Assembly: GCA_001898225.1 (NCBI GenBank)
Contig: MKTJ01000029.1
Coordinates: 42,756 to 106,755 of the forward strand
Direction: 5' to 3'
Source of the DNA: Chloroflexi bacterium 54-19
GTDB taxonomy: Bacteria; Chloroflexota; Chloroflexia; Chloroheliales; Chloroheliaceae
Length of the DNA: 64,000 nucleotides
Positions 48,191 through 56,368 of this stretch are shown here, in pieces. Each line of letters starts with the position of its first letter. Positions within the stretch are counted from its first letter, which is position 1. Under the pieces are notes generated by a model. It was not told where the DNA came from and did no database searches. It saw only the letters and a list, made by a program, of their open reading frames with translations. The translations under genes and the position numbers were made by a program.

Positions 48191-49690
48191 CTAACTACCA
48201 CCAACCTCTAACTCCTGCCCTCTAGCTTCTGCCTTCTGACTTCTGACTACTGTTCTCGGCAAATATTCGAAAAGCAGCCCTCCAAAGATAAAAAGTTCGC
48301 CCACAAAATACTTGCAATAAGAGTAATCGGTCAGAAGCTTGACCCAGAGCGCCTCCTGGTCAATTCTGCGCACCGTGAAAGGCCCGTTTTGCAAATCGGG
48401 GAGCGCAATTAATAGCAGGCCGAAAATGAGCAGCGGCATCGAAATTCTTGAGTTAAGCTGGCCGGGATGAGTAAAGTAGTAAACCGGCAGGAAAAAGAGC
48501 GGGATAACCCAGATAGTGTTCATCATCCAGGTAAGCGGGCTTGCCATCAAAATTATCACCAGCACCATCTGCCAGAAAAGAAATTCCGGGCGGGGCGGCA
48601 ACATAGACCGGGTTCCAAACCAGGGTCCGGCCTTATGCCAGAATTCCCAGGCCAGGACCACCAGGAAGAAAACCACCAGGACACCTGCCGAGACCAGCGA
48701 CATGTTCAAATTCAGCCCCAGGTTGGTAAATACCTGGTTCACCGCCTTGGATAGGCTGGCGTTGTCCTGGAACTCAATCGTCGCCACTGCATAAATAGTA
48801 TCATTTTTGGTGACATAGTGGCCGGTGCCGCCCTGCACTTTGACAAAATCGGACCGGGGAAGTTGCTGGGCAGGAGTGCCGTTCTCGCCGTTGGCCGAAA
48901 TCCGGGGAAACTCGGTAAAGACATACTGGAAGGTATTGTCTACCCCGTTAAAGAGCAGGGTCAGGGCGACAATCAGGACACCTCCCGCGAGATAGCCAAG
49001 AGTGGCCTTAAGTTGTTTTCTGAGCAGCAAAAACGGGATGAGATAGACGCAGTTCAACTTTAAGAGGGTGGCAAAAGCCAGCAATATCCCGGCGGCGATG
49101 GCCCACTGGGGCTTTTTGAGCAGGACAAACAAGGCGGCGGAAACCAGGAGCAGGGTTATGGCGTCAACCTGGCCGCGTTCGACAAAGGGAGTCAGGGGAA
49201 AGAAAAAACCAACAAAGACCAGGGCAACCGGCCACCAGTTTATTTTGTCGCCTGGTTTGTTGAAAGTCTTTACAAAAAGGAACATAGAAAACGCCAACCC
49301 TGCCAGGCTGATAATGGTCCAGGCCAGTTTTGCGTCGGGATAGCCGAGCAGGGCAAAAGGGCGAAAAAGGGTCGCCGCCAGGGGTGGATAGAGAAAACGG
49401 CTGAACGTGTAACGGTCAAAGCCATCCCAGACCGTCGGGATAATCCCCACGTTATTTTTGTAGGGGTCGAGGCCGTGATTCAGGGCATCTCCGGCGGTAT
49501 AAAAAGCCGAGAAATCCATCTGCAAATCATCGTGAAGATAGGTGGCGGTTACCGTAACCACCCGGTAGAGGGAAAAGATTACCAGGATGAGAATTACCAG
49601 CCCGGCGGCGATTTTACCAAATCCCAGGTTGCTAAACTTAGTCCTGGCCTTGAAATAAAGTTGATTTACCACTCTGGCATACCTTTTCAA
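48191..49690 (-). CDS. GT87-like (DUF2029) membrane glycosyltransferase
   Basis: A 499-residue GT-C type protein with about ten hydrophobic segments. The first extracytoplasmic loop holds the acidic signature (MDFSAFYTAGDALNHGLDPY) typical of GT87/DUF2029 polyprenyl-phosphate-dependent mannosyl- or arabinosyltransferases, and RFLYPPLAATLFRPF follows. It probably adds a sugar from a lipid carrier during envelope glycan assembly. The last 18 or so residues (QKAEARGQELEVGG) and the stop codon are encoded by a heptamer repeat array, so the C-terminus seems to have been replaced or extended by repeat DNA. A 252-bp gap separates it from the next operon. Confidence 0.85.
   Translation of the reverse strand: MKRYARVVNQLYFKARTKFSNLGFGKIAAGLVILILVIFSLYRVVTVTATYLHDDLQMDFSAFYTAGDALNHGLDPYKNNVGIIPTVWDGFDRYTFSRFLYPPLAATLFRPFALLGYPDAKLAWTIISLAGLAFSMFLFVKTFNKPGDKINWWPVALVFVGFFFPLTPFVERGQVDAITLLLVSAALFVLLKKPQWAIAAGILLAFATLLKLNCVYLIPFLLLRKQLKATLGYLAGGVLIVALTLLFNGVDNTFQYVFTEFPRISANGENGTPAQQLPRSDFVKVQGGTGHYVTKNDTIYAVATIEFQDNASLSKAVNQVFTNLGLNLNMSLVSAGVLVVFFLVVLAWEFWHKAGPWFGTRSMLPPRPEFLFWQMVLVIILMASPLTWMMNTIWVIPLFFLPVYYFTHPGQLNSRISMPLLIFGLLLIALPDLQNGPFTVRRIDQEALWVKLLTDYSYCKYFVGELFIFGGLLFEYLPRTVVRSQKAEARGQELEVGGS
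48192..48252 (-). repeat. Degenerate 7-bp tandem array, minus orientation
   Basis: On the minus strand nine or so heptamers run in series (CAGTAGT, CAGAAGT, CAGAAGG, CAGAAGC, TAGAGGG, CAGGAGT, TAGAGGT). They cover the last codons and stop of the GT87 gene. Confidence 0.75.
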
Positions 49691-49841
49691 ACATCGGCGA
49701 TTGATGCGACAAACCCTGTCGGCAAATAATTGGAAAGCAGTCTGGTGATTTAAGGACCCTAAAACTATAAAAAAACCTTTCGCAATAAGCTAGAGGTAAA
49801 TCCGTATTAGTTGTGCGCGATTCCGACTTTTTGAACCAATA

Positions 49842-49894
49842 TAAAAAGAGCCGGCCCAGGAACCACAAGCGGCGTTGCTTATTGCTCCTGGGCC
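49842..49894 (-). terminator. Rho-independent terminator after receiver gene
   Basis: GGCCCAGGA (49853-49861) pairs with TCCTGGGCC (49886-49894). On the minus strand the stem is followed by GGCTCTTTTT. It lies 24 bp after the stop at 49919. Confidence 0.8.
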
Positions 49895-49918
49895 AGCAAA
49901 GATTTGATTTTAATAAAC

Positions 49919-50305
49919 TCAGGTGGGAGCGGAATTGCGGGTACTTTCGATAAAAACCTGCCGGATAACCCCCAGCAGAATTTCGACATCACTCTTTGGC
50001 ACAAAGGCCGCCGCTCCCGCCGAACGGGCCGCTGCCTGGGTAGCCGGGTCGTCCTGGATGCTCAAAATAACCACCCTGCATTCCGGGCTAACCTGGCCCA
50101 TGAGCGAGGTAGCCGTGAGACCGTCCATACCCGGCATATTCAGGTCCATCAGGGTTATGTCGGGGTGAAGCAGGGCGGCCTGTTGCAGGGCTTGCTCCCC
50201 GTTTTTGGCCTCGCCCACCACCAGGAAATCCTTTTCGACCCTGAACTGCAATTTCAGGGAGGTCCTCACATTATTCTGGTCATCCGCAATTAAAACTTTA
50301 ATCAT
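49919..50305 (-). CDS. Single-domain response regulator (CheY-like)
   Basis: A 128-residue receiver domain and nothing else. The acidic pocket (IADDQ), phosphoacceptor Asp in ITLMDLNMPGMDG, Ser in VVILSIQDD and Lys in FVPKSD are all present, so it should be phosphorylated. Without an output domain it must act by protein contact or phosphate shuttling. It lies 173 bp downstream of the histidine kinase gene on the same strand but has its own promoter region, with an element shared with the OmpR-like gene at 55040. Confidence 0.9.
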   Translation of the reverse strand: MIKVLIADDQNNVRTSLKLQFRVEKDFLVVGEAKNGEQALQQAALLHPDITLMDLNMPGMDGLTATSLMGQVSPECRVVILSIQDDPATQAAARSAGAAAFVPKSDVEILLGVIRQVFIESTRNSAPT

Positions 50306-50345
50306 TCCATTTCGATTTTCTCTTATTTACCCCTTCTAATTCAGG

Positions 50346-50460
50346 AGTGTACCATTTAAGACGATCGGAAAAATCATGCGGGAGGATGAATCTAAAGTTT
50401 AATTTGAAGGATAGGCCGTTCCTTCGATAAGAGGATGAACCAACTCCTACTTTTGGAGGA
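50346..50460 (-). promoter_or_regulatory. Conserved two-block control region of the receiver gene
   Basis: On the minus strand block 1 (50460-50431) contains CAAAAGTAGGAGT flanked by TCCTC and ATCCTC. Block 2 (50391-50371) contains CATCCTCCCGCATGATTT. A -10-like TACACT (50351-50346) lies 19 bp beyond block 2, with no good -35. The same blocks, spacing and -10 position recur at 54887-55003, in front of another regulator gene. Confidence 0.7.
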
Positions 50461-50478
50461 TTTAGCAAGACCCCGGCG

Positions 50479-52950
50479 TCAATCCCTGGCGGCCTGACTC
50501 AAGCTTAAGCGGGGCAGCGGCACGTCCAGGCAAACCCGGGTCCCCTCGCCCGGCTTGCTCTCAATCGAAAGTTTGGCCCCCGGCAATTTCTGGGCGCGTT
50601 CCTGCATGGTGTGTAACCCATAATGCCCGGAGAAATCGCCCTCCGGCTCAAAACCAATGCCGTAATCCCGGACCACCAAACGGATAGCCTGGCTGTCCCA
50701 GGTCAATTCCAGTTCGACCCGCTCACTACTGGCGTGCTTAACAACGTTATGTAAAGCTTCCCTGGCGACCCGGTAAAGGGCTTCCTTGTATTTAAGGGGT
50801 AGTTCCGGCTCGGTCTCCTGGCTGAACCGCACCTCCACCTCAAGATTGTAGCGGTCTTTCAGGGCGACAATCTGTTTTTGCAAAGCGCCGAGCAGACCCT
50901 CTTTTTCGATAGATTCGGGGCGAAGGTCGAAAATGAGCGCCCGCATTTCGTCCAGCCCGCCTTTCGCCAGCGCAATCAAATAGTTGACGGTCTCTTTAGC
51001 TTCGGATAGCTGTTCTTCCTGCAAGAAATTGCGGAGGGCGCGAGAGCCAAGCTGGATACTGAAAAGGACCTGGGAGGTCGAGTCGTGCAGTTCGCGGGCC
51101 AGGCGCTGGCGTTCTTCCAGCGCGGCAATATCCTGGGCCTGGTCGTACAGGCGGGCATTTTCAATCGCGGTCGCTACCTGGGTGCCGACCGCCTGGGCCA
51201 GTTGAGCGTGATAAGGGGTGTAGTAGCCCGGCTCGTGATAATTCAGGACGAGCAAGCCCACTACTTCTTCCTTCACGACAAGCGGTACATACATAACCGA
51301 GCGAAAAGACGTTTCGTCCGAAACTTCGCGCCGGAATGCTTCAGCCGCGCTCGGGCTATCCGAGAAATCGTCCACGATGAGCGGGGTGGGGGTAGCAGCC
51401 GACTCGGCAGGCCAGGGAGAAAGAGCATTTAACCCGGCGACCAGGCTGTTCAGTGAAACCGGGGCAACCGGCAAGGAGGTATCGAGGAGACTAAAAGAGC
51501 CATCCTTGTGCCGACGGTAGAGGCTGAATAAATCGAAATTCATCAGCTTATTCAACTGCCCGGTCAAAACCCCTTTGATGGAGGGCAGGTTCAGGTTGGC
51601 GGCCACGTTTTGCGAAATTTCCAGCAAGACGCTTAACTCGGCGGTCCGGCGGGCCACCCGTTCTTCCAGCAGTTGAAAAGCCTGGACCCGTTCGGTAATG
51701 TCGCGGATAAAGATGGTATAGAATTGCTGCCCGTCCGTCTCAACCTGGGATACGGTAGCCTCAACCGGGAACTTTTCCCCGCTCGACCGCAGGGCATAAA
51801 GTTGGTCCGAGGAACTTATAGGACCGCTAGTGTCGGCAACCCGGTTAAAGTTGGCGGTATAAAAATCGGGGTGGCCGGGGTTTAAAAGGGCCGGGATAAG
51901 GCGGTCGAGACCCTGCCCGAAGACCTCGCCGGAGCTATAGCCAAAAAGGTTCTCTGCCGCCGGGTTAAAATTCACAATCCGGTGGCTGGCATCAACGGTT
52001 ATGATAGCATCCAGGGCCGCCGTAACAATCTTACTCAACCGGGCCTGGCTGGACTGGGCCTCGCGTTCGAGACGTTTGCGCTCGGTAATATCGGTCGAAA
52101 TCCCGCCGACCGCGTAAATTTTCCCGGTATCGTCCCGGACCGGAAATTTTACTGACAGGACCGTATGCAAGCCATCCTTCAAAGAATATTCTTCCTCGAT
52201 TTCCAGTGGCTTCCCGCTTTCCAGCACTTTCCGGTCGTTTACAAACCCCTGGCCGGTTTCATCCTGGGGGAAAAGCTCCTGGCCGGTCTTACCGATAGCG
52301 TTGGTAGGGTCCAGGCCAAAGCGCTGCTCGATCTGGCGGTTAATCAGAAGATAGCGGCCTTCGGTATCCTTCAAGTAGATGCTGGTGGTGGAATTATCCA
52401 GGATGGACTGGATTTGCTGGGTCTGCTTTCGCAGGATTTGCTCTTGTTCTTGAAGTTGGGCCGTCCGCTCTTTGACCCGCTGTTCCAGGTGCGAGTTTAA
52501 GAGGCGGACTTCTTCCTCGGCCTGGGTCTGTTTTGCCAGGACCGCTTTTAGCTCAATCGAGTGGGCCTGTTCCTGTTCAAGTTTTTCGGCCAGGGTGGTT
52601 TCGGCGCGGGAACGCAGCCGGGAGACCATTATCACGATTAAGGGGGCGCTCAAAATCAGGACGACTACCTGGACAATATCCTCGGTCCGGTAGAATAGCA
52701 GGCCGCCAGGGGTCACCAGTTCAATCAGGTGATAAAGTGTCGTCAAACTGACGCTGAGCAGGGCCGAGGAAAGCCCGCCTGTAAAAGCAGTATAGACCAG
52801 GATGAGCAGGAATATCGGAGTCGAGATTGGCAGGTGGTAATCGGTTAAAAGGGCCAGCCCAGAAAGCAATCCCGCCGCGACCACAATCAAGAAAGGGCCG
52901 CTCCACCAGCGCCAGTCTCTTAACTGGTTTCGATTAAAACTTTTGAACAT
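50479..52950 (-). CDS. PAS-PAS-GAF sensor histidine kinase (NarL-type)
   Basis: An 823-residue membrane sensor. Residues about 15-105 contain several short spans. A coiled helix leads to PAS 1 (about 180-293) and PAS 2 (about 302-425), each ending in a DITER motif, and then a GAF domain (about 440-600). The kinase core is HisKA_3 type with the phosphorylated His in RLARELHDSTSQV. The ATPase domain has a VRDYGIGFEP G-box and GHYGLHTMQERA. It begins 17 bp after the NarL regulator gene, its evident partner. The GAF and PAS domains suggest sensing a small ligand or redox state; which one is unknown. Confidence 0.92.
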   Translation of the reverse strand: MFKSFNRNQLRDWRWWSGPFLIVVAAGLLSGLALLTDYHLPISTPIFLLILVYTAFTGGLSSALLSVSLTTLYHLIELVTPGGLLFYRTEDIVQVVVLILSAPLIVIMVSRLRSRAETTLAEKLEQEQAHSIELKAVLAKQTQAEEEVRLLNSHLEQRVKERTAQLQEQEQILRKQTQQIQSILDNSTTSIYLKDTEGRYLLINRQIEQRFGLDPTNAIGKTGQELFPQDETGQGFVNDRKVLESGKPLEIEEEYSLKDGLHTVLSVKFPVRDDTGKIYAVGGISTDITERKRLEREAQSSQARLSKIVTAALDAIITVDASHRIVNFNPAAENLFGYSSGEVFGQGLDRLIPALLNPGHPDFYTANFNRVADTSGPISSSDQLYALRSSGEKFPVEATVSQVETDGQQFYTIFIRDITERVQAFQLLEERVARRTAELSVLLEISQNVAANLNLPSIKGVLTGQLNKLMNFDLFSLYRRHKDGSFSLLDTSLPVAPVSLNSLVAGLNALSPWPAESAATPTPLIVDDFSDSPSAAEAFRREVSDETSFRSVMYVPLVVKEEVVGLLVLNYHEPGYYTPYHAQLAQAVGTQVATAIENARLYDQAQDIAALEERQRLARELHDSTSQVLFSIQLGSRALRNFLQEEQLSEAKETVNYLIALAKGGLDEMRALIFDLRPESIEKEGLLGALQKQIVALKDRYNLEVEVRFSQETEPELPLKYKEALYRVAREALHNVVKHASSERVELELTWDSQAIRLVVRDYGIGFEPEGDFSGHYGLHTMQERAQKLPGAKLSIESKPGEGTRVCLDVPLPRLSLSQAARD

Positions 52951-52967
52951 GATTTGTGACCGGGAGG

Positions 52968-53621
52968 TTAAACTTCCGGCTCCTGGGAAATATTAATCAA
53001 ACCCAGGCGGGTCGCCTGGTAGGCGGCCTGGGTCCGGCTCTGGACACCCAGCTTGGCTAAAAGGTTGCTGACGTGACTTTTGACAGTGGTTTCGCTGACA
53101 TTCAGGGTGTGGGCAATTTCTTTATTCGACTGGCCCTGCGCCAACAGGGTAATAACCTCAAGCTCACGTTTACTCAACTCTCTGACGGCGGGCGGTTCCG
53201 GCTCGCGCATCCGCTGCATCAGGCTGGCTATCGCCCTGGTCGAGAGTTGTATCTGCCCGGCGGCGGCGGCTTTGATGGCCTGGTTTAGCTCCTGGCTCTC
53301 GGTGTCTTTGAGAATATACCCGATGGCCCCGGCCTGGACCGCCTTTGCCACCGAAACTTCTTCCAGCACGCTGGTCAGGGCCAGCACCTCCGTATCGGGC
53401 AAATCCTTGCGAATCTGGGCAATTGCCTCAATCCCGTTCATCACCGGCATCATCAAATCCATGAGGATTACATCCGGTTTGAGGCGCTGGGCCTGGATAA
53501 TTCCTTCCTGTCCATTGGCCGCTTCCCCGACTACCTCTATATCCCGGTCCTGGCCGAGCAGCAAGCGCAAACCTTGCCGGACAATCCGGTGGTCGTCCAC
53601 AATCAACACCCTGACAGCCAC
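52968..53621 (-). CDS. NarL/LuxR-family response regulator
   Basis: A 217-residue DNA-binding regulator. The receiver (1-120) has IVDDHRIVRQGLRLLLG, the phosphoacceptor Asp in VILMDLMMPVMNG and the Lys in YILKDTES. The C-terminal LuxR helix-turn-helix (about 145-208) reads LSKRELEVITLLAQGQSNKEIA...SETTVKSHVSNLLAKLGV. It is the first gene of the operon with the kinase. It is the best local candidate to bind the shared elements at 50346-50460 and 54887-55003, though that is inference. Confidence 0.93.
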   Translation of the reverse strand: MAVRVLIVDDHRIVRQGLRLLLGQDRDIEVVGEAANGQEGIIQAQRLKPDVILMDLMMPVMNGIEAIAQIRKDLPDTEVLALTSVLEEVSVAKAVQAGAIGYILKDTESQELNQAIKAAAAGQIQLSTRAIASLMQRMREPEPPAVRELSKRELEVITLLAQGQSNKEIAHTLNVSETTVKSHVSNLLAKLGVQSRTQAAYQATRLGLINISQEPEV

Positions 53622-53687
53622 AATCTCCCCCTTACCCTGTCTATTTTCTGCATGCCATGATTCCCCAGAAAACCTTCTTCAAATTTG

Positions 53688-53717
53688 ATTATACCTTGCT
53701 ACTTAAACACCTTACAA
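53688..53717 (-). promoter_or_regulatory. Promoter of the NarL regulator/kinase operon
   Basis: On the minus strand TTGTAA (53717-53712) and a consensus TATAAT (53693-53688) have an 18-bp spacer. The start codon at 53621 would follow a leader of about 60 nt. Confidence 0.55.
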
Positions 53718-53870
53718 ACTTCTTTCAGCTTCTTTAATTTAACCTTTATCCCTGGTTCCCCTTTTTCGGGGACCGGATTGGATGGTACCCCTAAATAACC
53801 ATTGAAATAAAACTTTGTATGCCAAATATGAAGGAAACTTTTAGATTTACTAAAAATGCCTTTGCAACTT

Positions 53871-53901
53871 CTTAGCAAAATCAACATAGTAGTTTGCTAA
53901 G
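53871..53901. promoter_or_regulatory. 9-bp inverted repeat upstream of secreted protein gene
   Basis: CTTAGCAAA (53871-53879) and TTTGCTAAG (53893-53901) are exact complements around a 13-bp spacer, 80 bp before the ATG at 53982. It could be an operator. The rest of the 53622-53981 gap shows nothing else I can name. Confidence 0.4.
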
Positions 53902-53981
53902 TTGGTAGTGAAATTATTTAAGAAGAAAGAATCTGCTGAATCCATGGAAAAATAAGATGTTGGAATCGAAAGGAAAGATGT

Positions 53982-54731
53982 ATGCCCATTTTTAGCCCTC
54001 AAAAAGGAAAAATCAAAGCTTTTAGCATGGTGGCGGTGTTTAGCATGCTGGCTTTGCTGGTGGCGCTAAGTTTCTCGACAAAACTCGCCCAGGCAGACGC
54101 TCCCGCCGCCATGCTGACCCTGAATAACACGACCCTGACCCTGGGCGTTTCCCCGGTAGTGACCGGGACCGGCTTTACAGCGAACGAGTCGATTGCCCTC
54201 TGGTTGACCGCCCCCGACCAGACCGTCCGGTATTACGGCCAGGGCAAGGCCGACTCGGCGGGAAACCTGCTGAATTTCTCCTATACGCCCGACCCTAAAG
54301 TCTATACCGGCTATTCCCAGGCCCAGTTAGCCACCCTGCAAGTTAACCTGCCGGGCATGTGGTCCCTCACCGCCCAGGGCCTGACCAGCGGCGCGGTCGG
54401 TATCGCCAACTTTAAGGTGCTGACGCCCACCGTAAACGCCACTATTACCAATGTCAGCGGAAACATGGTTACAATTCAGCTTGGCGGGACATTCTTCTAT
54501 GCCTACGAACCGGTCGGACTCTGGCTGACCGAGAGTAGCAGTGGGGCGGTAATCCCCTTACCAACCATGCTTACCAATGGCATCGGGGTCTTCCCGAACA
54601 ACGACAATGTCGACGGCGCCAACGTCACAACCGTTATTTTTAACAGCAACGGGACGACCGGACCCTACATGCTCACCGCTTACGGCAATTACAGCACCCA
54701 AAGGGTTGTTATCCCCGTTACAACGAATTAA
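53982..54731 (+). CDS. Secreted protein with Ig-like/IPT-type beta domains
   Basis: A 249-residue exported protein. A signal peptide (basic start, hydrophobic segment about 15-33, cleavage near AQA) is followed by two similar beta-rich halves. The first has GTGFTANESIALWLTAPDQTV and the second GTFFYAYEPVGLWLTESSSGA, so they look like a duplicated Ig/IPT-like domain of about 100 residues. GAAAGGAAAG lies before the ATG. No catalytic motif is visible; a surface or adhesion role is plausible. It lies between two signalling gene groups. Confidence 0.8.
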   Translation: MPIFSPQKGKIKAFSMVAVFSMLALLVALSFSTKLAQADAPAAMLTLNNTTLTLGVSPVVTGTGFTANESIALWLTAPDQTVRYYGQGKADSAGNLLNFSYTPDPKVYTGYSQAQLATLQVNLPGMWSLTAQGLTSGAVGIANFKVLTPTVNATITNVSGNMVTIQLGGTFFYAYEPVGLWLTESSSGAVIPLPTMLTNGIGVFPNNDNVDGANVTTVIFNSNGTTGPYMLTAYGNYSTQRVVIPVTTN

Positions 54732-54738
54732 ATCCAGC

Positions 54739-54778
54739 TTTAGAGAGGGAGCGCCAGGGTTGTCGCTCCCTCTCTAAA
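54739..54778 (+). terminator. Strong hairpin after secreted protein gene
   Basis: A 15-bp perfect inverted repeat (TTTAGAGAGGGAGCG at 54739-54753, complement at 54764-54778) starts 8 bp after the stop. It lacks a T run, so it may act as a mRNA stabiliser or weak terminator. Confidence 0.6.
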
Positions 54779-54812
54779 GTATCCTTTGCATTTCAAAGCT
54801 GCAAGGCCCACC

Positions 54813-54849
54813 CGGCAGGTTTACAAAATTTTGTAAGCCTGCCGTTTTT
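54813..54849 (+). terminator. Terminator-like hairpin, copy 1 of a repeated stem
   Basis: CGGCAGGTTTACAAAA pairs with TTTTGTAAGCCTGCCG (one mismatch) and runs into TTTTTG. The same stem sequence recurs at 56191-56220. Confidence 0.75.
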
Positions 54850-54886
54850 GTTTCGAGCTCAAACCCCGCCACTTTTAACAAAAACA

Positions 54887-55003
54887 TCCTTCAAAAGTAG
54901 GAGTAGTCTATCCTCATCTTGGATGAATTCTCCTCCCCCTTCATAAGAAGCATTTACAATCATCCTCCTGCATGATTTAACCGCCGCCCCAAACTGCTAA
55001 ACT
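54887..55003 (+). promoter_or_regulatory. Conserved two-block control region of the OmpR-like gene
   Basis: Block 1 (54887-54915) contains TCAAAAGTAGGAGT and ATCCTC; block 2 (54958-54978) contains CATCCTCCTGCATGATTT. TAAACT at 54998-55003 lies 19 bp further, as in the copy at 50346-50460. Block 2 matches that copy at 19 of 21 positions. It predicts a transcription start about 30 nt before the ATG at 55040. Confidence 0.7.
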
Positions 55004-55039
55004 GCCCTCGTGAGCAAGGAAACGAACTCAAGATTTTAA

Positions 55040-55963
55040 ATGTGCAAAACTGAGCCTGGAACACGCCCGGAGTCCGCTCTCCAAAATTCTCAAAATACCC
55101 AAATAAGAAAGATTGGCAACGAACCAAAACAAATGGAAAAAGGGTCTATGGTAGTTCAATTACACCCGGCCAACCCGGCGTATGCGCTGCTGGCGAAATC
55201 AAAACGGGTTCTACTTATTGACAATGACCAGTGTGACCTGGAATTGTTGACGAAATTTTGCAAAGAAGAAGGTTACGCGGTGCTTACGGCGCGGGACGGT
55301 CTGCACGGGTTGGCCCGGTTTCAAACCGAAAACCCCGATTTCGTCTTACTCAACCTGGTCCTGCCCGGTTTGAGCGGGACCGAGGTCTGCCGGAGAATCC
55401 GGCTCGAAAGCGAGGTGCCGGTTTTCTTTCTGAGCGCCTCGAACGACGAGGTGGATAAATTGCTTGGCTTCGAAATCGGGGCAGACGACTTTATCACCAA
55501 ACCTTTTAGCCCGCGTGAGGTTATGGCTCGCATGCGGCTGAAATTCCGCCGGATGGAAAAAACTGTCAACCCGGCGGAATTTCCGTTTCAAACCGCCGGG
55601 ACCGGTGGGCTGCCCGGCACCCACCTGGTGGTGGTTGGGGCGCTGGTTATCGAGCGTTACCGCCGGATTGTCCTCTATGCCGGGCAAATCGTCCCCGCTT
55701 TAACCAACAAAGAGTACCAACTGTTGCTGACCCTGGCGGGTGCCCCTGGCCGGGTCTTTAACATCCTCGAACTGGAAGAAGCCCTCTACAACTGCGACGA
55801 CCCGATTGGGTCACGGGCTATCGGGGTGCACATCTCCAATTTGAGAGGCAAGCTACCAAACCCAAAACTCATCGAAACAGTTTACGGGGCAGGTTACAAA
55901 TTATCGCAGGAGCAACCGGCGGACCTGCTGGCTAAACCCAAAATTAAATATGTAAAGGCCTAG
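55040..55963 (+). CDS. OmpR-type regulator with altered receiver (no phosphoacceptor Asp)
   Basis: A 307-residue protein with a receiver (about 55-170) and a C-terminal winged helix (about 200-295, with LTNKEYQLLLTLAGAPGRV, ISNLRGKL and VYGAGYKL). The receiver keeps the acidic pocket (LIDNDQ), the Ser switch (FFLSAS) and the Lys in ITKPFSPRE, but the phosphorylated Asp is Asn: VLLNLVLPGLSG. Ordinary phospho-activation is therefore unlikely. The ATG at 55040 is preferred because its distance from the conserved promoter matches that of the receiver gene at 50305. ATGs at 55133 and 55148 are alternatives; the first 36 residues have no domain. Confidence 0.85.
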   Translation: MCKTEPGTRPESALQNSQNTQIRKIGNEPKQMEKGSMVVQLHPANPAYALLAKSKRVLLIDNDQCDLELLTKFCKEEGYAVLTARDGLHGLARFQTENPDFVLLNLVLPGLSGTEVCRRIRLESEVPVFFLSASNDEVDKLLGFEIGADDFITKPFSPREVMARMRLKFRRMEKTVNPAEFPFQTAGTGGLPGTHLVVVGALVIERYRRIVLYAGQIVPALTNKEYQLLLTLAGAPGRVFNILELEEALYNCDDPIGSRAIGVHISNLRGKLPNPKLIETVYGAGYKLSQEQPADLLAKPKIKYVKA

Positions 55964-56368
55964 CCGGGCCAGATTCTAAAGTTTTATTTTGAAGCGGTTA
56001 TTAGAGTTTTAACAAATTTTTAGCAAGTTGTCGAAAATGCTTTGCTACTCTGATAACCATATATCCTGGCTAAAAGAGTGGTTTGAAGGACACTCCAAAT
56101 ATGCAACAAACCATCCCTAACACGGGGTAAAAAAGAATAATTTCGCCGGCTTTGGAAAATTATCCTCTAAGGTTATTTACTCCAAAAGCAGGGCAGGTTT
56201 ACACGCCTGTAAGCCTGCCCTTTATGAAAAATAAGGAAAACCAAAAACCGATAGCACAGGAAATAAATCGAAAAAGAAAGACTCATTAAAGACCTGCTCA
56301 ACCTGCGGAATTTGCGCCGGTTTTTAGCAAATCCACCAGACGTTATTCGAGATTTGAGGTTATTGACA
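55964..56368. other. Intergenic region before the efflux operon
   Basis: About 400 AT-rich bases with no supported gene. The only structure I can name is the hairpin at 56191-56220. The promoter of the efflux operon should lie here, but no convincing pair of boxes is seen. Confidence 0.5.
56191..56220 (+). terminator. Terminator-like hairpin, copy 2 of a repeated stem
   Basis: GGGCAGGTTTACA (56191-56203) and TGTAAGCCTGCCC (56208-56220) pair with one mismatch. The arms are nearly identical to those at 54813-54849; only the loops differ. Confidence 0.6.
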
